Below, in pieces: positions 57,738 to 64,000 of a stretch of 64,000 bases of DNA (the first letter of the stretch is position 1; the number at the start of each line of letters is the position of its first letter). The DNA comes from Oscillospiraceae bacterium. Its GTDB lineage: Bacteria > Bacillota > Clostridia > Oscillospirales > Acutalibacteraceae. The position numbers were made by a program, and so were the translations under genes. The notes under the pieces are model-generated. The model did not search any database, had not been told where the DNA came from, and saw only the letters and a program-made list of their open reading frames with translations. The DNA is taken from positions 1 to 64,000 of the forward strand of contig CADBBT010000005.1 of NCBI GenBank assembly GCA_902792985.1, given 5' to 3'.

Positions 57738-59408
57738 ATGGAACACAAACAATGGTATAAGGACATCGCCGTTTATCAGATTTGGCCGCGCTCGTTCTGC
57801 GACGGCAACGGCGACGGCATCGGCGATTTGACCGGCGTGATTGAAAAGCTGGATTACATCAAAAGCCTCGGCGTGGACGCCATCTGGTTTTCGCCGCTCT
57901 ACCCTTCCCCGAACGCGGACTACGGCTATGACATTGCCGATTACCGTGACATCAGCAGCGATTACGGCACGCTGGAGCAGTTCAAAACGCTGCTGGACGA
58001 GGCGCACAAGCGCGATCTGAAAATCATCATGGACCTTGTGATCAACCACACAAGCGATCAGCACAAGTGGTTTTTGGAAAGCAAGAACCCCGACAGCCCC
58101 TACCATGACTACTATTTTTGGCGCAAGGGTCGCAAGGGCGGCAAAAAGGAGCCGAACAACTGGCTTTCCACGTTTCAGGGCAAGGCGTGGGAGTTTTGCA
58201 AGGAAAACGGGCTTTACTATCTGCATGTGTTTGCCAAAGGTCAGCCCGATCTGAACATGGACAACCCCAAGGTTCGCCAGGAGGTCAAGGACATCATCCG
58301 CTTTTGGCTGGAGCTCGGCGTGGACGGCTTCCGCGAAGACGTGATTACCTTCATTTCCAAAAAAGAGGGGCTGCCGAACGGCTTTCCGCTGCCGACCGCC
58401 ACGGGCATCGAGCACTACATGAACGGCCCGCACCTGCATGAGTATCTGGAAGAGTTCCGCGCGGTGCAGGAGGAATATGACTGCTTCACCGTGGGCGAAG
58501 CGCCGATGATGACGCCCGAGCGCGCACTGAAATTCATCGGTGAAGACGGTCACCGCGTGCTCGACATGATGTTCCATTTTGAGCATATGAACTGCGACAA
58601 TATGCTCACAAACTTTTTGCGCACGCCCTTCCGCCCGGGCAAGCTGAAAAAGGTCTATAACAACTGGCAGACGGGGCTTTACGGCAAGGCGTGGAACGCA
58701 AACTACATTGAAAACCACGACCAGCCGCGCATCATCAGCCGTTACGGCAGCGAAAAATACCGTGTGGAAAGCGGCAAGATGCTCGCCACGATGTACATTT
58801 TGCAAAGCGGCACGCCGTTCATCTATCAGGGGCAGGAGATCGGTATGCTCAACGCGAACATCCCGACGATCGACCGCTACAAGGATGTTTCATCCATCAA
58901 CACCTATGATCTGATGAAGAAGCTGCATGTGCCCGAAAAGTTCATCATGTGGATCATTCAATACGCCTCGCGCGACAACGCCCGCACCCCGATGCAGTGG
59001 TCGGCGGAGAAAAACGCAGGCTTCACCACCGCCGACAAGCCGTGGTTTGAAGTCAACGCAAACTACCCGGAGATCAACGTCGCCGCCGCAGAAGCCGACC
59101 CGAACTCGCTGCTGCATTACTACCGCAAGCTCCTTCAGTTCCGCAAAGACAACGAGATCGTGCGCTACGGCGATTTCAAGATGCTCAAAACGCAAAAAGA
59201 GGTGTTCGCTTATGTGCGCACCTACAAGGGCGAACAGATGCTGGTCGTCAACTCCTTCTCGTCGCAGGTGCAGCCCTTCCGCGCGCCGGAGACCTTTGAG
59301 ATGTGCGAAGATGAGCAGGTGCTCGGAAACTACGAACAGTGTGCCGTTGTTCACAACGGCTGCCTGCTGCGCCCGTATGAAACGCGCGTCTATTTGAAAA
59401 AAGCATAA
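57738..59408 (+). CDS. GH13 alpha-glucosidase/oligo-1,6-glucosidase
   Basis: A 556-aa cytoplasmic enzyme without the N-terminal extension of the 26.5-kb paralogue. DIAVYQIWPRSFCDGNGDGIGDL opens the barrel; the nucleophile Asp is in GFREDVI (~200), the Glu in FTVGEAP (~253) and the third Asp in ENHDQPR (~326). ATG 57738 follows GGGAGATGATG at rather long spacing. Expected substrates are isomaltose, maltose-type oligosaccharides or sucrose. It has its own terminator. Confidence 0.93.
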   Translation: MEHKQWYKDIAVYQIWPRSFCDGNGDGIGDLTGVIEKLDYIKSLGVDAIWFSPLYPSPNADYGYDIADYRDISSDYGTLEQFKTLLDEAHKRDLKIIMDLVINHTSDQHKWFLESKNPDSPYHDYYFWRKGRKGGKKEPNNWLSTFQGKAWEFCKENGLYYLHVFAKGQPDLNMDNPKVRQEVKDIIRFWLELGVDGFREDVITFISKKEGLPNGFPLPTATGIEHYMNGPHLHEYLEEFRAVQEEYDCFTVGEAPMMTPERALKFIGEDGHRVLDMMFHFEHMNCDNMLTNFLRTPFRPGKLKKVYNNWQTGLYGKAWNANYIENHDQPRIISRYGSEKYRVESGKMLATMYILQSGTPFIYQGQEIGMLNANIPTIDRYKDVSSINTYDLMKKLHVPEKFIMWIIQYASRDNARTPMQWSAEKNAGFTTADKPWFEVNANYPEINVAAAEADPNSLLHYYRKLLQFRKDNEIVRYGDFKMLKTQKEVFAYVRTYKGEQMLVVNSFSSQVQPFRAPETFEMCEDEQVLGNYEQCAVVHNGCLLRPYETRVYLKKA

Positions 59409-59422
59409 CAGCAAACAAAAAG

Positions 59423-59456
59423 AAACAGACGGCTCAAAAAGGGCCGTCTGTTTTTT
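59423..59456. terminator. Bidirectional terminator
   Basis: AACAGACGGC/GGCCGTCTGTT stem with TTTTTT, between the GH13 gene and the convergent peptide gene P2. Confidence 0.85.
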
Positions 59457-59475
59457 GCTGATTAAAAAATGGGGT

Positions 59476-59655
59476 TTATTCCGCTTCCTCATTCGCTTCC
59501 GCAGCGTCTGCGGTCTTGCCGAGAATAGATGCGATAAAGTCCTTGATTTTGCTGAAAGCGTCGCCGCCGGCAGGCAGGAACGCGTTGAGCACACGCTGCA
59601 GCTCCTCCTGAATGAGATTCCAAAAATCGGAAATACCTCTGAGCACTTTTGCCAT
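59476..59655 (-). CDS. Small amphipathic acidic-tailed peptide P2 (59 aa)
   Basis: Starts MAKVLRGISDFWNLIQEELQ, then a central PAGGD turn, then FSKIKDFIASILGK and the tail DAAEANEEAE. Two amphipathic helices joined by a Gly-rich turn, an FW pair near residue 12, an IKDxI...LG core and an acidic C-terminus define the family. GGGAGG precedes ATG 59655. It has no signal peptide or Cys. No function can be assigned; the plan recalls secreted leaderless peptides or modulins. Confidence 0.75.
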   Translation of the reverse strand: MAKVLRGISDFWNLIQEELQRVLNAFLPAGGDAFSKIKDFIASILGKTADAAEANEEAE

Positions 59656-59696
59656 AGTGAAAACCTCCCTTGTTTTTGATCTGTCAGATCACTACA

Positions 59697-59725
59697 ATTA
59701 TAGCAGGTCGCATCTGCTGAATCAA
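59697..59725 (-). promoter_or_regulatory. Promoter of P2
   Basis: Minus-strand TTGATT (59720-59725), 17 bp, TATAAT (59697-59702) preceded by TGC. Confidence 0.8.
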
Positions 59726-59770
59726 TAGACAAAATCACTCAAAACATACAACGCAATTTGGGCAAAAAAA

Positions 59771-59792
59771 CACCGCCGGGTTTACGACGGTG
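59771..59792 (-). terminator. Terminator of P3
   Basis: CACCGCCG/CGACGGTG stem; TTTTTTT follows on the minus strand. Confidence 0.8.
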
Positions 59793-59806
59793 CATTTTTA
59801 GGTTGC

Positions 59807-59983
59807 TTATTCTTCTTCGGCAGCGTCCGCTTCCTGGTTGAATTTGCCGAGGATCTCGCCGATCGCTTCTTTCAGCTTTGCGAACAGTTCGCCGCCCAGA
59901 CCGTCAAAGGAATCGAGCATGTTGTAGATGTTCTCCAGAATGCCGGTGTAAAAATCTGCGAAAATCTTAAAAACTTTTGCCAT
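59807..59983 (-). CDS. Small amphipathic acidic-tailed peptide P3 (58 aa)
   Basis: Starts MAKVFKIFADFYTGILENIY, then FDGLGGELFAKLKEAIGEIL, then GKFNQEADAAEEE. The LKEAIGEILG segment aligns with IKDFIASILG of P2. GGAGGCTATT precedes ATG 59983; an upstream in-frame ATG at 60028 lies inside the promoter and is excluded. Monocistronic between its own promoter and terminator. Confidence 0.75.
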   Translation of the reverse strand: MAKVFKIFADFYTGILENIYNMLDSFDGLGGELFAKLKEAIGEILGKFNQEADAAEEE

Positions 59984-60028
59984 GATAATAGCCTCCAAAA
60001 ATAATTGTTTGAGCCTTTGCTCGTGCAA

Positions 60029-60057
60029 ATTATAGCACTACCGCGCCCGATGCGCAA
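60029..60057 (-). promoter_or_regulatory. Promoter of P3
   Basis: Minus-strand TTGCGC (60052-60057), 17 bp, TATAAT (60029-60034) preceded by TGC. Confidence 0.82.
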
Positions 60058-60149
60058 GAGAAGATGAACAAAGTTTTAAGATTTTTCACTTGTCTGCAGT
60101 AAGTTGAACAAGATGAAAACAAAGTTTACAAATAGCGCACTGATCTTGC

Positions 60150-60290
60150 CCTCCCCTTTGGGGAGGGTGGCATCGCGCTGCGAACGCAACGAGAAAAAGC
60201 GCATGTATATTTGCGCAATGACGGGTGAGGTCGTGAACCGCAAAGCGCATATAAAAGCGAAGCCTTCACCGCAGCCGCAGTTTGCAAAGG
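60150..60290. repeat. MITE-like intergenic repeat
   Basis: CCCTCCCC-TTTG-GGGGAGGG opens a segment (GTGGCATCGCGCTGCGAACG, then GACGGGTGAGG) of a type I recognise as common between genes in Oscillospirales genomes. The interval 60058-60312 holds no gene I can support. Confidence 0.45.
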
Positions 60291-60312
60291 CGCCGAAAAG
60301 ACAAAAACAAAA

Positions 60313-60334
60313 ACCGCCGGGTTGCCCCGACGGT
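60313..60334 (-). terminator. Terminator of the P5-P4 unit
   Basis: ACCGCCGGG/CCCGACGGT stem; TTTGTTTTTG follows on the minus strand. Confidence 0.8.
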
Positions 60335-60354
60335 CGTTGATTCAAAAATTTGAA

Positions 60355-60540
60355 TTATTCGTCTTCAAGAACAGTAGCAGCTTCGGAAGCACCGCCGAAG
60401 AAATCTCTCATCATGTCGATGAAAGCCTGAACGAACGGAATGCCCTTGCTGTTTTCGCCGTCTGTGAAAGCAAGAATGCTAACGATCGAGTCTTTGATGC
60501 CAGCCCAGAAAGCGCTAATCTTTTTCAGAGTATCAGCCAT
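60355..60540 (-). CDS. Small amphipathic acidic-tailed peptide P4 (61 aa)
   Basis: Starts MADTLKKISAFWAGIKDSIV, then a TDGENSKG turn, then VQAFIDMMRDFFGG and ATVLEDE. The FW pair and central turn match its neighbours; the second helix is the most divergent of the set. AAGGAGGATAC precedes ATG 60540. No promoter is visible in the 71-bp gap to P5, so it is probably co-transcribed with P5. Confidence 0.75.
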   Translation of the reverse strand: MADTLKKISAFWAGIKDSIVSILAFTDGENSKGIPFVQAFIDMMRDFFGGASEAATVLEDE

Positions 60541-60611
60541 TGTAGTATCCTCCTTCTTGGAAAAGTGGAGCGGTTAGAAACCGCAGGTTGCCGATTACGG
60601 CAGAGGTTGAA

Positions 60612-60794
60612 TTATTCCTCTTCTTCTGCTTCAGCAGCAGCAGCGTCGGTGTCGAGACCGAGAGTCTTGGAGATGAGGTCTTTGATGAAACCAAAGAGCG
60701 GAGCATCCTTACCGGAAACATAGCCGAGGAATGCCTCCCAAGAATTTCTGAAAGTCTCCCAGAAAGCTTTGGCAGCAGCGATGTACTTATCCAT
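60612..60794 (-). CDS. Small amphipathic acidic-tailed peptide P5 (60 aa)
   Basis: Starts MDKYIAAAKAFWETFRNSWE, then FIKDLISKTLGLD and the tail AAAAEAEEEE. Its IKDLIS core is identical to that of P6. AAGGAGGATAT precedes ATG 60794. A GCGGTT/AACCGC hairpin in the gap after it (60570-60584) lacks a T-run and may only modulate read-through to P4. Confidence 0.77.
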   Translation of the reverse strand: MDKYIAAAKAFWETFRNSWEAFLGYVSGKDAPLFGFIKDLISKTLGLDTDAAAAEAEEEE

Positions 60795-60838
60795 TACAAT
60801 ATCCTCCTTCTTTAAATATTGAGTTTTTGCTCATTGTT

Positions 60839-60867
60839 ATTATAGCATCTTCTTTTTCCTTTTGCAA
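60839..60867 (-). promoter_or_regulatory. Promoter of P5-P4
   Basis: Minus-strand TTGCAA (60862-60867), 17 bp, TATAAT (60839-60844) preceded by GATGC as in P1. Confidence 0.85.
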
Positions 60868-60930
60868 GGGGTTATGAACATTTTCTTAAGAAAGAATAAA
60901 GTTTTTTTCGTTGATTATGCCCGTAAAAAC

Positions 60931-60966
60931 AAACATAAACCGCCGGAAACCCGACGGTTTATGTTT
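60931..60966 (-). terminator. Terminator of P6
   Basis: A 16-bp stem AAACATAAACCGCCGG with its near complement (one mismatch) around a 4-nt loop; GTTTTTAC follows on the minus strand. Confidence 0.82.
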
Positions 60967-60974
60967 AAGAATAA

Positions 60975-61157
60975 TTATTCTTCTTCTTCGACTGCGTCAG
61001 CAACGTCTTTCGCGGTACCAAGGATGTTGGAGATGAGATCCTTAATCTTGGCAAGAAGATCGCTGTCCTTTGCACCAAGGAAGTTGTCGATGAAAGCCTG
61101 AAGATAGTCTTTCATGCCTTCCCAAATACCAGTGATCTTAGCAACGATATCTTTCAT
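60975..61157 (-). CDS. Small amphipathic acidic-tailed peptide P6 (60 aa)
   Basis: Starts MKDIVAKITGIWEGMKDYLQ, then LAKIKDLISNILGT and the tail DAVEEEE. First gene of the array in transcription direction. GGAGGACACTC precedes ATG 61157. Its second helix is nearly the same as P5's and P2's, while the first helix varies, suggesting duplication followed by divergence. Confidence 0.77.
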   Translation of the reverse strand: MKDIVAKITGIWEGMKDYLQAFIDNFLGAKDSDLLAKIKDLISNILGTAKDVADAVEEEE

Positions 61158-61212
61158 TATGAGTGTCCTCCTTCCTCGAAGAATTACAAAACATAATCGT
61201 TTTGCTATGCAT

Positions 61213-61241
61213 ATATTAACACATTATTCACAGCTTTTCAA
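61213..61241 (-). promoter_or_regulatory. Promoter of P6
   Basis: Minus-strand TTGAAA (61236-61241), 17 bp, TAATAT (61213-61218). The rest of 61242-61399 shows no gene. Confidence 0.7.
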
Positions 61242-61399
61242 TATGTAAAATTGCACAAACATCACTGCATTTTTTTATCTATTTTTGCCGTGCAGCGAAA
61301 TAGTTTTTAAAGGAATCAACCATATCTTGTGTTTAAAAGGCCCCACGACACAATTCATCGTGCACGGAGGAGGCCCGGTTTCCCCTTTGTCTGCGGTGC

Positions 61400-61428
61400 T
61401 TGCAAAAGACGCCGCTTTGTGCTATACT
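61400..61428 (+). promoter_or_regulatory. Promoter of the M23 peptidase gene
   Basis: TTGCAA (61400-61405), 17 bp, TATACT (61423-61428), preceded by TGC. Confidence 0.75.
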
Positions 61429-61464
61429 ACTAATTAATAGCTTTACGGGAAAGGAGCGGTCGGT

Positions 61465-63327
61465 GTGCCACGCAGAGAAAAACGCGCAAAAAAAGCGGAC
61501 GTTTACGCTGTTTATGACGGCAGAGAAGCTGCACGCATCATTGAGCCGACCGAAGAAGGCGCACGCGTGCTGCCCGTTTGTCCTTCCCTTTTTGAAAACG
61601 CAAAGGGCGCAAGCGCGTTTTCGCCCGATCGCCTGATCGAATATGTCTTTCGCTTTGCGGCGTTTCTCGGCGATTTTACGCTGACCGCCCTGTTGTTCGT
61701 GTTTCACCGCTACGGCACCGCCCTGCTTTCGCTGCTGCGGCGCGGCGCAGCCTTTTTCGGACAGCGTTTTTCCGTGATCGCGGAAATGCTGCTCGCCTTT
61801 CCCTACGCGGTCGCGGACGATGCGCGTGATCTGCGCCGAAAGCTTTCGGTGATCCATCGCCAGGCAAAAGACGCCAGCCGGACCGTGGACAGCCGTTCGG
61901 TCTATCTGCGCTTTTTTGCACAGGAAGTGCGCATGCGCCGCGGCGTTTGGCGCGTTTTGGGAAACACGGCGTTCCCGCTGCTGACCGTGCTTTTTGCCGT
62001 TGTTGTGAGCGTGAACCTGTTTTCTTCCGGCTATGCGCTGGAGGTGCGGCTCGGCGGCGAAAGTCTCGGCTATATTGAAAACGAGCAGGTGTTTGACGAA
62101 GCCAAGGAACACGCGCTGTCGCTTTTGCGCGCGAGCGAAGAGACCGAGCAGGCGCTGCAAAACAGCGTGCCGACCTTCCGCCTTTGCCGTGCGAAGCTGA
62201 CGGACATTCAAAACAGCGCTGTGCTTTGCGAAAAGCTGCTGCAAAGCGGCAACGTTGCGCTCACCCACGCCTGCGGCGTGTTTATTGACGGCACATTCTT
62301 ATGCGCCGTGCGCAACGAGGCCGACGCGGTTTCCGCCTTTGACCGGCTGTTGACCGCCGCGCAGAAAAAGGACGCCGACGCCACGGTCGGCTTTGCCGAG
62401 GAAATCAGCTATGTGGACGGGCTGTATCCCGATAACAGCGAAACGCTGCGCGATCCCCTTTCGCTTGCAAAAACATTAAAAGAAGAAAAGACCGCCGCCG
62501 TGATCCACACGGTCAAAAGCGGCGAATACATTTTTTCCATCGCGAACCAATACGGCGTGAGCACAGCCCAACTGCGCGCGCTGAATCCGTCGGTCGATTT
62601 TTCGCATATGACGGTCGGTCAAAAGATTCTGATCGCGCAGGCAACGAAATATGTGCATGTCAAGCTGATGAAAACGCAGACCAAAACAGCCGCGCAGCCG
62701 TTTGAAACCATCAAGCGCAAAAGCAGCGCGCTGCCGCAGGGCGCAACGCAGGTTTTGCAGGCCGGAAAAAACGGCAAAGCAAAAGTGACCGAGCTGGTGA
62801 CCTATGTGGACGGTACACAAACCGTGCGCAGCGTGATCCGTTCCAAAATGCTGGTCGCACCCGTGAATGAGATCTTGCTTGTTGGCACCAACGAAGGCTA
62901 CGGCGGCACCCAGTTCGCCTCCGGCTTCATCTGGCCGACGATCGGCGCCTACAGCCTTTCTTCACGCTTTGGTTACCGCAGCGCCCGCATCTCCGGTTGG
63001 AGCTTCCACGGCGGCGTGGACATCATCAAAACCGGCGGCCATTCCACGGGTATGCCCGTTGTTGCCGCAGCGTCCGGCACGGTCATCGTTGCGCAAAAAG
63101 GCTATCGCGGCTACGGCCACACCGTTGTGGTTGACCACGGCAACGGCCTTTCGACCCGCTACGCCCATATGCAGCCCGGGTCGCTGCAAGTGCGTGTGGG
63201 ACAATCCGTCTCACAGGGGCAGCAGCTCGGCCGCATCGGTTCCACAGGCAACGTCACGGGGCCGCACCTGCATTTTGAAGTGCTCAAAAACGGCACAAAA
63301 GTCAATCCACTGAATTACATCGGGTGA
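61465..63327 (+). CDS. Membrane-anchored LysM-G5-M23 peptidase
   Basis: A 620-aa protein. A long charged cytoplasmic N-terminus with a membrane-associated region is followed by a membrane helix at ~168-190, then an extracellular part: LysM at ~347-392 (HTVKSGEYIFSIANQYGV), a G5-like domain at ~405-475 and an M23 domain at ~500-620 with HGGVDI, RYAHM and GPHLHFEV zinc and catalytic residues. It should cut peptidoglycan cross-bridges, possibly in division or sporulation. The start is GTG 61465 after AAAGGAG. The TetR gene follows five bases after its stop. Confidence 0.9.
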   Translation: MPRREKRAKKADVYAVYDGREAARIIEPTEEGARVLPVCPSLFENAKGASAFSPDRLIEYVFRFAAFLGDFTLTALLFVFHRYGTALLSLLRRGAAFFGQRFSVIAEMLLAFPYAVADDARDLRRKLSVIHRQAKDASRTVDSRSVYLRFFAQEVRMRRGVWRVLGNTAFPLLTVLFAVVVSVNLFSSGYALEVRLGGESLGYIENEQVFDEAKEHALSLLRASEETEQALQNSVPTFRLCRAKLTDIQNSAVLCEKLLQSGNVALTHACGVFIDGTFLCAVRNEADAVSAFDRLLTAAQKKDADATVGFAEEISYVDGLYPDNSETLRDPLSLAKTLKEEKTAAVIHTVKSGEYIFSIANQYGVSTAQLRALNPSVDFSHMTVGQKILIAQATKYVHVKLMKTQTKTAAQPFETIKRKSSALPQGATQVLQAGKNGKAKVTELVTYVDGTQTVRSVIRSKMLVAPVNEILLVGTNEGYGGTQFASGFIWPTIGAYSLSSRFGYRSARISGWSFHGGVDIIKTGGHSTGMPVVAAASGTVIVAQKGYRGYGHTVVVDHGNGLSTRYAHMQPGSLQVRVGQSVSQGQQLGRIGSTGNVTGPHLHFEVLKNGTKVNPLNYIG

Positions 63328-63331
63328 AGAC

Positions 63332-63928
63332 ATGGGAAAAAAAGCATCCAAAGCAACCAAAAGCAAGATCGTCTCTGCGGCGTGGCGCCTGTTTTATGAG
63401 CAGGGCTATGAAAACACGACCGTGGACGAAATCATTGCGCTTTCCGGCACGTCCAAAGGCTCGTTCTATCATTATTTTGACGGCAAGGATGCGCTGCTCG
63501 GCTCGCTGGCGTATTTGTTCGACGAAGAATATGAGCTGCTGCGCACGCAGATCCCGCCCCAGATGCACACCGTGGACGCGCTGTGCTTCCTCAACCGCGA
63601 ACTGTTCGGCATGATCGAGAACCGCGTGGACATCAATCTGCTCACGCGCCTGTATTCGACCCAGCTCACGACCAAGGGAGAAAAGCATTTGCTTGACCAT
63701 AACCGTGTGTATTACAAACTCTTGCGCAAACTTGTGCTTGAAGGGCAGGAAAAAGGCGAGCTGACCAAAGACAAGAGCGTCAACGACATTGTGCGCCTGT
63801 ATGCGATGGCCGAACGCGCCCTGCTGTATGACTGGTGCCTTTGCGGCGGGGATTACTCGCTGCAGGATTATGCCGCCTCTGTAATGCCGATGTTTTTGGA
63901 CGGACTGCGAGTGAAGCGTGAAACGTGA
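63332..63928 (+). CDS. TetR/AcrR family regulator
   Basis: A 198-aa regulator. The N-terminal HTH is clear: KSKIVSAAWRLFYEQGYENTTVDEI, then SGTSKGSFYHYFDGKDAL. The rest is a helical ligand-binding domain. It starts four bases after the M23 gene stop, so it is co-transcribed with it; its targets are unknown and may lie past the right edge. Confidence 0.92.
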   Translation: MGKKASKATKSKIVSAAWRLFYEQGYENTTVDEIIALSGTSKGSFYHYFDGKDALLGSLAYLFDEEYELLRTQIPPQMHTVDALCFLNRELFGMIENRVDINLLTRLYSTQLTTKGEKHLLDHNRVYYKLLRKLVLEGQEKGELTKDKSVNDIVRLYAMAERALLYDWCLCGGDYSLQDYAASVMPMFLDGLRVKRET

Positions 63929-63967
63929 TGCGTATCTGTCGTTTTTCTTACATTTTTCGAAAAGCAC

Positions 63968-63996
63968 TTGCAAAACGCAGGCGCTTTTTCTATAAT
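63968..63996 (+). promoter_or_regulatory. Promoter reading out of the right edge
   Basis: TTGCAA (63968-63973), 17 bp, perfect TATAAT (63991-63996). The gene it serves lies beyond the window. Confidence 0.8.
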
Positions 63997-64000
63997 ATAT

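Noticed and set aside
60104-60340. 78-codon plus-strand frame between P3 and P4
   Set aside because: It lies on the MITE-like repeat and the P4 terminator; weak site and basic low-complexity product.

Overview
The window looks like a chromosomal segment of a Bacillota bacterium of class Clostridia, most likely a gut or rumen Oscillospirales/Ruminococcaceae-type organism. This is inferred from several things: strong Shine-Dalgarno sites with frequent GTG and TTG starts, an alaS T-box leader, CCA-encoding tRNA genes, LPxTG-like sorting signals, DUF4364 and CarD/YtrA-type regulators, and a plant-polysaccharide enzyme set (GH13 x2, GH16, GH43, GH127, an MGH1-like hydrolase). Most of the DNA is GC-rich with tightly packed, mostly minus-strand genes. 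Three stretches are clearly AT-rich: 1-1.8 kb, 48.2-49.5 kb and 54.5-56.7 kb.

Layout. 0-2.2 kb: end of a VaFE-repeat surface adhesin broken by a 20-bp tandem duplication, a transglutaminase-like protein and an ACT protein. 2.3-7.1 kb: carbohydrate hydrolases (MGH1-like, GH16) and a lone condensation-domain-like acyltransferase. 7.2-15.3 kb: minus-strand housekeeping run lgt-folD-pspC-PPTase-GPH symporter, then citrate synthase, a membrane protein and an AEC transporter. 15.4-23 kb: an unusual 813-aa protein, a lipase, a YtrA-type GntR/ABC operon with a visible operator, CarD and an esterase. 23.0-23.4 kb: a Gly-Arg-His-Gln tRNA operon. 23.5-28.7 kb: secreted and surface small proteins, phosphoglucomutase, GH13, rubredoxin. 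28.7-36 kb: methyltransferase, two-gene membrane operon, CsoR and HAD, DUF4364, membrane-anchored GH43, rfbD-rfbC. 36.2-39.2 kb: a zinc uptake operon zur-znuC-znuBA in which permease and binding protein are fused. 39.5-44.3 kb: ispF, rnmV, holA, comEC and a phosphoribosyltransferase. 45-48.2 kb: GH127 and a Gfo/Idh/MocA oxidoreductase. 48.2-49.5 kb and 54.5-56.7 kb: two AT-rich accessory islets, each with an XRE regulator divergent from a zinc-ribbon membrane protein. 49.5-54.5 kb: amidase, HIT protein, T-box/alaS. 56.8-59.4 kb: F420-ligase-like protein and a second GH13. 59.4-61.2 kb: an array of five small (58-61 aa) paralogous genes for amphipathic, acidic-tailed peptides; a distant sixth lies at 50.9 kb. 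61.4-64 kb: a LysM-G5-M23 peptidase and a TetR regulator.

The most unusual content is (i) the small-peptide array, four of whose genes have near-consensus promoters; (ii) the repeated XRE/zinc-ribbon membrane-protein module; (iii) a family of at least six GC-rich multi-branched palindromic elements between genes; (iv) short tandem repeat cassettes (ATTGAGGG-, GGAACAGG- and GGAATGT-type), sometimes as large inverted pairs, including a ~610-bp near-palindrome at 44.36-44.97 kb; and (v) the ZnuB-ZnuA fusion. All functions are inferred by reading the sequence; no searches were run.
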